DNA from: Bacilli bacterium
GTDB taxonomy: Bacteria > Bacillota_I > Bacilli_A > RFN20 > CAG-826
DNA: 8,259 nucleotides
Assembly (NCBI GenBank): GCA_024698065.1
Contig: JAILRR010000088.1
Coordinates: 1 to 8,259 of the forward strand
Direction of reading: 5' to 3'
The position numbers were made by a program, and so were the translations under genes. Shown in pieces: positions 1-5,359 of this stretch. A model generated the notes under the pieces. The model made no database searches. It saw only the letters and a program-made list of their open reading frames with translations, and was not told the origin of the DNA. The stretch's first letter is position 1, and every line of letters begins with the position of its first letter.

Positions 1-2
1 TT

Positions 3-1652
3 AGAGAAAAGATGAAAGCCATCCGCGATGAGCTTGGCGAAGGTGATAATGAGGAAAGCGATATCGACGCCATCAAGAAGAAAGTTGCCGAGAATCCTTA
101 CCCTCAGAACGTCAAAGACAAAATCAACAAAGAGCTCAAACGCTTCCAGATGATGCCAGAGGCATCTCTTGAGAGCTCGCTCATCCTTAATTACATCAAC
201 ACCCTTCTTAATGCCCCGTGGTATGAGAAGACTGAAGACAACGATGACCTTGATAACGTCCAGAAGATCCTCGACGAGGATCACTTCGGACTCGACAAGG
301 TCAAGAAGAGGATCATCGAGTACCTCGCCGTCAAACATGCGACAGGCAACCTCAAAGCCCCGATCCTTTGCTTCTATGGCCCACCAGGATGTGGTAAGAC
401 TTCCCTTGCGAAGTCCATCGCCCGCGCCCTTGGAAGGAAGTTCTTCAAGGCTTCTTTGGGTGGCGTTTCCGATGAATCTGAAATCAGAGGCCATCGTCGT
501 ACCTATGTCGGCTCAATGCCTGGCAGAATCATCCATGGCATGACCAAAGCTGGCGTCATTAACCCAGTCTTCCTTCTTGACGAGATCGATAAGGTCGGAG
601 GCAGTTCTTTGCATGGTGACCCAAGTTCCGCTCTCTTGGAGGTCCTTGACCCAGAACAGAACTTCGCCTTCAACGACAATTTCGTCGAAGAACCTTACGA
701 TTTATCGAATGTTCTCTTCATCGCTACCGCGAACTATCTTGAGAACGTTCCAGCCCCGTTGCGTGACCGTCTTGAACTCATTGAAGTCCCTTCATACACC
801 GAGCTTGAGAAGATCAAGATCGCCTCTAACTGGTTGGTGAAGAAACAGATGGAGCTCAATGGCCTCAAAGAAGGCGACATCGAGTTCACCGAAGAAGGCA
901 TCAAAGAGCTTATCGAGTGCTACACCCGCGAAGCCGGCGTCCGTCAGCTTGAGAGACTTGTTGCTTCTTGTTGCAGAAAAGCGGTGGTCGAGCTTATCAA
1001 AGATCCAAAACACGCTCGTCCAATCGTCATCGACAATAAGCAGGTTCAGACCTATCTTGGCGTTGAGATCTTCGAAGACACCAAGAAAGAAAAAGAGCCT
1101 CAAATCGGCGTCGTTACTGGACTTGCCTACACTGAGTTCGGTGGCGATATCCTCCCAATCGAGGTCAACTATATGTCAGGTAAGGGCGGGCTCGTCCTCA
1201 CTGGCAAACTTGGTGACGTCATGAAGGAAAGCTGCTCAATCGCCCTTGACTACGTGAGAGCCAACGCTGAGAAATATGGCATCCCTAACGAGATGTTTGA
1301 GAAGAAGGATTTCCATATCCACTTCCCAGAAGGCGCCGTTCCAAAAGATGGACCAAGCGCTGGTGTCGCTATCACGACCGCCATCGTCTCTTGCCTCACC
1401 CACACGCCTGTCGACAACAATGTCGCGATGACAGGTGAGGTTACCCTTCGTGGACACGCCCTCCCAATCGGAGGACTCCGTGAGAAGTCTCTTGCCGCCC
1501 TTAGATGTGGCATCAAGACCATCATCGTTCCAGAAGAGAACAAGAAGGATGTCACCGAACTTCCTGAAGAGGTCAAGAAGGAACTCAAGATCGTCTACAT
1601 GAAAAATGTCGATGACGCCTTAGAAGTTGCCCTTCTCAAGACCAACAAATAA
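3..1652 (+). CDS. lon: ATP-dependent protease Lon (LonA type), 5'-truncated by the window edge
   Basis: This is the cytoplasmic AAA+ serine protease that unfolds and degrades misfolded and regulatory proteins. The reading frame is open to the left edge and begins mid-protein with REKMKAIRDELGE, the linker that precedes the ATPase domain in Lon, so the ATG at 12 is internal. By comparison with E. coli Lon (784 residues), about 235 N-terminal substrate-binding residues lie outside the window. The Walker A motif GPPGCGKTS is at 378-404 and Walker B FLLDEID at 570-590. Next come sensor 1 (ATAN), the arginine-finger stretch LRDRLE and sensor 2 (REAGVRQLER). The protease domain has the catalytic serine in PKDGPSAG (codon 1356-1358) and the catalytic lysine in GGLREK (codon 1485-1487). 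They are 43 residues apart, as in E. coli S679/K722. The gene appears intact and active. In B. subtilis lonA is likewise followed by ysxC/engB. Confidence 0.97.
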   Translation, partial: REKMKAIRDELGEGDNEESDIDAIKKKVAENPYPQNVKDKINKELKRFQMMPEASLESSLILNYINTLLNAPWYEKTEDNDDLDNVQKILDEDHFGLDKVKKRIIEYLAVKHATGNLKAPILCFYGPPGCGKTSLAKSIARALGRKFFKASLGGVSDESEIRGHRRTYVGSMPGRIIHGMTKAGVINPVFLLDEIDKVGGSSLHGDPSSALLEVLDPEQNFAFNDNFVEEPYDLSNVLFIATANYLENVPAPLRDRLELIEVPSYTELEKIKIASNWLVKKQMELNGLKEGDIEFTEEGIKELIECYTREAGVRQLERLVASCCRKAVVELIKDPKHARPIVIDNKQVQTYLGVEIFEDTKKEKEPQIGVVTGLAYTEFGGDILPIEVNYMSGKGGLVLTGKLGDVMKESCSIALDYVRANAEKYGIPNEMFEKKDFHIHFPEGAVPKDGPSAGVAITTAIVSCLTHTPVDNNVAMTGEVTLRGHALPIGGLREKSLAALRCGIKTIIVPEENKKDVTELPEEVKKELKIVYMKNVDDALEVALLKTNK

Positions 1653-1665
1653 AACTTCAAAAATT

Positions 1666-1690
1666 GAGGAGTGTTTCACTCCTCTTTTTT
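1666..1690 (+). terminator. Rho-independent terminator after lon
   Basis: A perfect 8-bp stem, GAGGAGTG (1666-1673) with CACTCCTC (1677-1684), closes a TTT loop and is followed directly by six T residues (1685-1690). It begins 13 bases after the lon stop codon. It should end lon transcription and separate lon from engB. The A-rich stretch just before the stem also gives a short T-run on the opposite strand, so weak bidirectional action is possible. Confidence 0.88.
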
Positions 1691-1702
1691 GATGATTTAA
1701 TG

Positions 1703-1708
1703 TAAAAT
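1703..1708 (+). promoter_or_regulatory. Possible -10 element for engB
   Basis: TAAAAT lies between the lon terminator and engB and is the only -10-like hexamer there. No convincing -35 box is found 16-18 bases upstream; that stretch falls in the 3' arm of the terminator. Initiation here would give a leader of only about a dozen bases before the start codon. A promoter is expected functionally, because the strong terminator would otherwise isolate engB, but this assignment is weak. Confidence 0.28.
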
Positions 1709-1717
1709 ACCATTCCA

Positions 1718-1723
1718 AGGAGG
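1718..1723 (+). promoter_or_regulatory. Shine-Dalgarno site that decides the engB start
   Basis: AGGAGG is a near-perfect anti-16S match. Two ATG codons follow back to back at 1727 and 1730. The spacing is 3 bases to the first and 6 to the second, so the second is the more likely start. The difference is one methionine. Confidence 0.7.
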
Positions 1724-1729
1724 TTAATG

Positions 1730-2293
1730 ATGATCAATTTCCGTAATGCCAAATACATCATCTCGGTCCCTAACTACAAAATGCGACCGATCAACGGGTT
1801 CAAAGAGCTCGCTGTTTTTGGCAAGTCTAACGTCGGTAAAAGCACCCTCATCAACCTTCTGACAGGGCAAAAGCTTGCCTTCTCTTCCAAACAAGCAGGC
1901 AAGACGAAGCTCTTAAACTATTTCCTCATCGACAATTCTTTCTATCTTGTCGACACTCCAGGGTATGGCTTCACGACCTATGGCACGAAAGAAGACATTT
2001 CCTTTGGTGACATGATGGAAAGCTATTTCGAGAACCCGCAGCTGGCCGCTTGCTTCTTGCTCATCGATTCCCGTCATGAGCCAGGAAAAGACGATCTTGA
2101 GTTCCTTTCTTTCCTAGAAAGCCAGAGCGTTCCGTTCTATCTCATCTTCACCAAATGCGACCAAGCCAAACAATCCGACCTCGCAGCCCGCAAGAAATTT
2201 GTCCTCGAGCGCAAAGCCGAAAATGTCCTTTTCTCTGGAAAAGGCCTGAAGGCGGAACAACTACGGGCCCTATTTGCGAGAGCCCTCAAATAA
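1730..2293 (+). CDS. engB: Ribosome biogenesis GTP-binding protein EngB (YsxC/YihA)
   Basis: This is a TrmE-Era-EngA-EngB-Septin family GTPase needed for late assembly of the large ribosomal subunit; it is cytoplasmic and generally essential in Bacilli. The 187-residue length is close to the family's usual 190-200. Visible motifs are the P-loop G1 GKSNVGKS (residues 31-38), a G2 threonine in AGKTKLLNYF (about residue 59), G3 DTPGYGF (75-81), and G4 TKCD (141-144). A G5-like FSGKGL lies near the C-terminus. DSRHEPG is a lineage variant of the family's D-x-RH-x-P element. The start at 1730 is preferred over 1727 on ribosome-binding-site spacing. The gene follows lon as ysxC follows lonA in B. 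subtilis. The next gene starts 16 bases after its stop with no terminator between, so the two are probably co-transcribed. Confidence 0.96.
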   Translation: MINFRNAKYIISVPNYKMRPINGFKELAVFGKSNVGKSTLINLLTGQKLAFSSKQAGKTKLLNYFLIDNSFYLVDTPGYGFTTYGTKEDISFGDMMESYFENPQLAACFLLIDSRHEPGKDDLEFLSFLESQSVPFYLIFTKCDQAKQSDLAARKKFVLERKAENVLFSGKGLKAEQLRALFARALK

Positions 2294-2295
2294 CG

Positions 2296-2302
2296 AAAGG
2301 GG
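2296..2302 (+). promoter_or_regulatory. Shine-Dalgarno site that decides the ABC transporter start
   Basis: AAAGGGG sits 7 bases before the ATG at 2310. It supports that codon over the in-frame TTG at 2274, which lies inside engB, has no such site and would add 12 residues not expected before an ABC domain. Confidence 0.65.
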
Positions 2303-2309
2303 ACGTAAC

Positions 2310-5096
2310 ATGCTTAGATTAGATAACATCACCAAGGTTTATAAAACATCCACATTCGAGGTTAAGGCCCTTAATGGGGTCTCTTTGTGCTTCAGGAAAA
2401 ACGAATTCGTTTCAATCCTTGGCCCTTCAGGGTGTGGCAAGACCACGATGCTCAACATCATCGGCGGTTTGGACAAGTACACAAGCGGTGACCTTCTCAT
2501 CAACAACACCTCGACCAAGAAATATGACGGCCATGACTGGGATATCTACCGTAACCACAGAATTGGTTTTATCTTCCAGGCCTATAACCTCATTCCGCAC
2601 GAGAACATCTTAGAGAACGTCGAACTCGCCTTGACGATCGGCGGCGTCCAAAAAGAAGAAAGCGTCGCTAGAGCCAAAGCCGCTTTAGACAAAGTCGGTC
2701 TCAAAGACATGTACTACAAGAAGCCAAATGAGCTTTCTGGTGGACAGTGCCAAAGAGTCGCTATCGCGCGTGCTCTTGTCAATGAGCCGGATATCCTTCT
2801 GGCCGATGAGCCTACTGGCGCCCTCGACAGCGAAACCTCGATTCAGATCATGAACCTCATCAAAGAGGTCTCCAAAGACAAACTCGTCATCATGGTCACC
2901 CATAACAAAGAGCTCGCTTTGGAATATTCGACCCGTATCGTCTCTCTCCTTGATGGCAAAGTGGAAGGTGACACTAATCCTTACTCCCCAGAAGAGGAAG
3001 CCAAAGAATATCTCAATAACGCCTCATCCTTCAGAGAAACCGATGAGAAAGCCAAGATGTCTTGGCTTACCGCCATCAAGCTTTCTGGACGTAACCTCAT
3101 GGCCAAATTCAAGAGAACCTTCATGACTATCGTTGCTTCTTCAATCGGCATTGTCGGCGTTTCCGCTGTTCTTGCCGTTTCTTATGGCGTTCGTGGCTAT
3201 ATCGATTCCGTTCAGGATGACCTTCTTTCTGGCAACCCAATCCAAATCAGAGAGAACGCCGTCGATTTCCTTAAGCTTCTTGATAGCACGAATAATCTCA
3301 CCCAGGCCAAAATCGTTTCCGATTCCTGGAAAGATGGCAAAATCGACGTCCAATTCGCGATGGAGAGTCTCGTCAAAGCTTCCGAGGACATCGGCCAATC
3401 GATGACGACGAATGATATCAGCGAGGATTACGTCCAGTTCCTTAAGGATATGCCAGAGGATTATGTCTCCGCGATCGATTACAAATACGGCATCAATTTC
3501 AAAAACAACATCTATGTTCACGCAAACGCTGACGTCATCGAGGAAGGGCTCGATGAGAAAAATGTCAGATATAGCATCTCCGGCCTAACGAACGTCTGCA
3601 CGACGATCCTTGAAGGCTGCAGAGGTGGCGAATATAGCAATTATGCAGGTATGGTCGACGGATATAGCAACGCCATCGGTCAATCTATCGACAATGAGGA
3701 ATATGTCCTTGGACAATACGACGTTGTTGCCGGCTATTATCCTCACAAAGCTGACGAAGTCATGATTGTCCTCAACCACGAAAACGAAGTCACTGAGTTC
3801 GTTTTGACTCTTCTTGGCTTATATGACCAGGATATGTTCGCTAACGCCATCTATCATTTCTCCGATGACCCACGCTTTAACAAAGACCTTTGGGCGAAAC
3901 AACAATCGATCACCGTCGAAAGCATGCTCGGCAAAGAGTATTACTACTATCCGAACGATTCCATCTTCCATGAGAATCCTGCTTATGACCCAGACGCCGA
4001 TGCTTCTAGTGCCGCTAGCAACCAAACCGTCTTCCAGCCATTCTTCTACGATTGGTATGACCAAGCCGGCATGGGGCATGACAACGGATTGAAACTCAAA
4101 GTCACTGGCGTTCTCACCCCAAAAGAGAGCGTCTCTTATGGTTGTCTTTCTAGCGGTCTTTATTACACGCCAGCCCTTGCTCAGAAGATGATCGAGGACA
4201 ACTACAATTCCAAACTTGCCACCTTCATCAGGAATTACGCGAAGGATAACGACACTACCGGTTTTAATTCGACGATTGCTAACGTTTATAATTTCGACCT
4301 TATCGCTGGAATCGGTTATAGCACTCAAGTCCTCTTTGAGGGTGAGGCGCTCTCTAGCTCGTTCCTCGTTGGTTCAAACAACAACATCTCCGCTCTTCTT
4401 GGAATGCTTGCCTCTGCCTCAAGCTCTGGCTCTGGAAGCGGTCTTTCCATCAAAAAGAACGCGACCTTAAGCGTCCATAACGTCGGTGGTTCGAAGATTC
4501 CTAGCAGCATCGACATCTATCCTCTTGATTTCGATAACAAGTTCTTGGCTACCGATTACTTAAAGACCTGGAATTCCGAGGAAGACATTTCTTTGAGCAC
4601 AGGCAAAGTCCTTAAGGCTGCCGATCGTTCGAAGATCGAATACACCGACAATCTCGAGATTATTATCTCGATGATCAATGGCATCGTCGATATCGTCACG
4701 ATCGCTCTTGTCGCTTTCACAGCGTTGTCTCTTGTCGTCTCGACCGTCATGATTGGCATCATCACCTTTGTCTCGGTCATGGAACGCGTCAAAGAGATTG
4801 GCGTAATCCGCTCACTAGGCGGACGAAAGAAAGACGTTGCCCATCTCTTCAACGCCGAAACTTTCATCATCGGCATCGGTGGTGGTCTCTTCGGTCTTGC
4901 CGTCACTTATCTGCTCCAGCTCTTCCTTAACATCACGATTGGCGCGATATACGGAATCGGCATGATTGCCAATCTTCCAATCTTCGCCGCCCTCATCATT
5001 TTGGCAGGAAGCGCTCTTCTTACGACCCTTGCTGGCCTTGTCCCGGCTTCTAGTGCCGCAAAACAAGACCCAGTCGTTGCTCTTAGAAGCGAATAA
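2310..5096 (+). CDS. Fused ABC transporter, ATPase plus FtsX-type permease (MacB-like)
   Basis: This 928-residue protein joins a MacB/LolD-type ATPase to an FtsX-fold permease. ATPase motifs are Walker A GPSGCGKTT (38-46), the Q-loop glutamine (90), signature LSGGQ (142-146), Walker B ILLADE (162-167) and the switch histidine in THN (198). A charged linker leads to a first membrane helix at about 271-292. A roughly 500-residue extracytoplasmic domain follows, then three more helices near 792-820, 852-873 and 892-912. The VMERVKEIGVIRSLGGRKKDV stretch after the second helix and the C-terminal PVVALRSE are typical of FtsX permeases. This four-helix layout is that of type VII (mechanotransmission) ABC proteins, which act on substrates outside the membrane; in Gram-positives these include antimicrobial-peptide resistance and envelope functions. 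The substrate cannot be read from the sequence. The protein probably works as a homodimer. Two cysteines (430, 437) and a Gly/Ser-rich stretch near residues 705-715 lie in the outer domain. Confidence 0.9.
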   Translation: MLRLDNITKVYKTSTFEVKALNGVSLCFRKNEFVSILGPSGCGKTTMLNIIGGLDKYTSGDLLINNTSTKKYDGHDWDIYRNHRIGFIFQAYNLIPHENILENVELALTIGGVQKEESVARAKAALDKVGLKDMYYKKPNELSGGQCQRVAIARALVNEPDILLADEPTGALDSETSIQIMNLIKEVSKDKLVIMVTHNKELALEYSTRIVSLLDGKVEGDTNPYSPEEEAKEYLNNASSFRETDEKAKMSWLTAIKLSGRNLMAKFKRTFMTIVASSIGIVGVSAVLAVSYGVRGYIDSVQDDLLSGNPIQIRENAVDFLKLLDSTNNLTQAKIVSDSWKDGKIDVQFAMESLVKASEDIGQSMTTNDISEDYVQFLKDMPEDYVSAIDYKYGINFKNNIYVHANADVIEEGLDEKNVRYSISGLTNVCTTILEGCRGGEYSNYAGMVDGYSNAIGQSIDNEEYVLGQYDVVAGYYPHKADEVMIVLNHENEVTEFVLTLLGLYDQDMFANAIYHFSDDPRFNKDLWAKQQSITVESMLGKEYYYYPNDSIFHENPAYDPDADASSAASNQTVFQPFFYDWYDQAGMGHDNGLKLKVTGVLTPKESVSYGCLSSGLYYTPALAQKMIEDNYNSKLATFIRNYAKDNDTTGFNSTIANVYNFDLIAGIGYSTQVLFEGEALSSSFLVGSNNNISALLGMLASASSSGSGSGLSIKKNATLSVHNVGGSKIPSSIDIYPLDFDNKFLATDYLKTWNSEEDISLSTGKVLKAADRSKIEYTDNLEIIISMINGIVDIVTIALVAFTALSLVVSTVMIGIITFVSVMERVKEIGVIRSLGGRKKDVAHLFNAETFIIGIGGGLFGLAVTYLLQLFLNITIGAIYGIGMIANLPIFAALIILAGSALLTTLAGLVPASSAAKQDPVVALRSE

Positions 5097-5098
5097 TT

Positions 5099-5130
5099 CC
5101 CATTCCCTTTTTAGGGAACGGGTCTTATAA
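5099..5130 (+). terminator. Imperfect terminator-like hairpin after the ABC transporter gene
   Basis: CCCATTCCCT (5099-5108) pairs with AGGGAACGGG (5113-5122) around a TTTT loop, with a single A-C mismatch. The following tract, TCTTATAA, is not T-rich, so termination may be inefficient. The hairpin starts two bases after the ABC transporter stop codon and directly adjoins the -10 box of the valS leader. Confidence 0.5.
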
Positions 5131-5131
5131 T
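5126..5131 (+). promoter_or_regulatory. -10 box of the T-box/valS promoter
   Basis: This is a perfect TATAAT. The best -35 position at 17-base spacing is TTCCCT (5103-5108), which matches the consensus TTGACA at only three of six positions and lies in the 5' arm of the preceding hairpin. Initiation would fall near 5138, just before the T-box leader, which supports the assignment. Confidence 0.55.
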
Positions 5132-5137
5132 TTCATC

Positions 5138-5340
5138 GTTCGTTGAAGGATGAGGGATCCTTGAACTTCCTACTTAGAGAGCCGCAATTTGGTGAAAGGC
5201 GGTTAGGAAGAAAGGTGAGTCGCTTCCTGAGAACCCTAGAGATAGGCGTCATCCGCGTTAAGGATAATCGAGTGCCTTATCTATTGATAAGGAACTAGGG
5301 TGGTACCGCGCACCGCGTCCCTATTATTAGGGACTTTTTA
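5138..5340 (+). promoter_or_regulatory. T-box riboswitch leader of valS, tRNA-Val responsive (GTC specifier)
   Basis: This untranslated leader senses uncharged tRNA and lets transcription continue into valS when tRNA-Val is poorly aminoacylated. The distal part of Stem I pairs CTTCCTA (5166-5172) with TAGGAAG (5204-5210) and CCGC (5182-5185) with GCGG (5199-5202), and contains the conserved AGAGAGCC (5176-5183). The likely specifier is GTC (5219-5221), a valine codon, followed by a purine and then CTTCCTGAG. A Stem II-like element carries GCGTTAAGGA (5255-5264). Stem III is CCTTATC/GATAAGG (5275-5281 with 5286-5292). The T-box motif AGGGTGGTACCGCG (5297-5310) includes TGGT, which would pair with an ACCA tRNA end. 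TAGGG (5296-5300) can pair with CCCTA (5319-5323) as antiterminator, in competition with the terminator. The family assignment is very secure; the exact specifier is an inference from position and from the downstream gene. Confidence 0.95.
5317..5339 (+). terminator. Regulated intrinsic terminator of the T-box leader
   Basis: GTCCCTA (5317-5323) pairs perfectly with TAGGGAC (5328-5334) around a TTAT loop and is followed by five T residues. Its 5' arm shares CCCTA with the antiterminator helix, so the two folds exclude one another. This is the off state when tRNA-Val is fully charged. Confidence 0.9.
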
Positions 5341-5347
5341 TTTATTC

Positions 5348-5352
5348 GGAGG
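5348..5352 (+). promoter_or_regulatory. Shine-Dalgarno site that decides the valS start
   Basis: GGAGG is 7 bases before the ATG at 5360 and lies beyond the T-box terminator. It rules out the in-frame GTG at 5300, which sits inside the T-box motif itself. Confidence 0.85.
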
Positions 5353-5359
5353 CAAATCT

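Noticed and set aside
12..14. ATG as the true start of the protease gene
   Set aside because: The frame is open to the window edge, and the residues around this codon (REKMKAIRDELGE) match an internal Lon linker, so the gene begins upstream of the window.
2274..2309. TTG start at 2274 for the ABC transporter, overlapping engB
   Set aside because: There is no ribosome binding site in front of it, and the ATG at 2310 has AAAGGGG at good spacing and begins exactly where ABC domains begin.
3819..4328. 169-residue open frame on the minus strand
   Set aside because: It lies wholly inside the transporter gene in antisense, has no recognisable motif, and similar shadow frames occur opposite all the other large genes.
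5300..5359. GTG start at 5300 for valS
   Set aside because: It lies within the T-box motif and would translate through the regulated terminator. The ATG at 5360 has GGAGG 7 bases upstream and gives the usual ValRS N-terminus.
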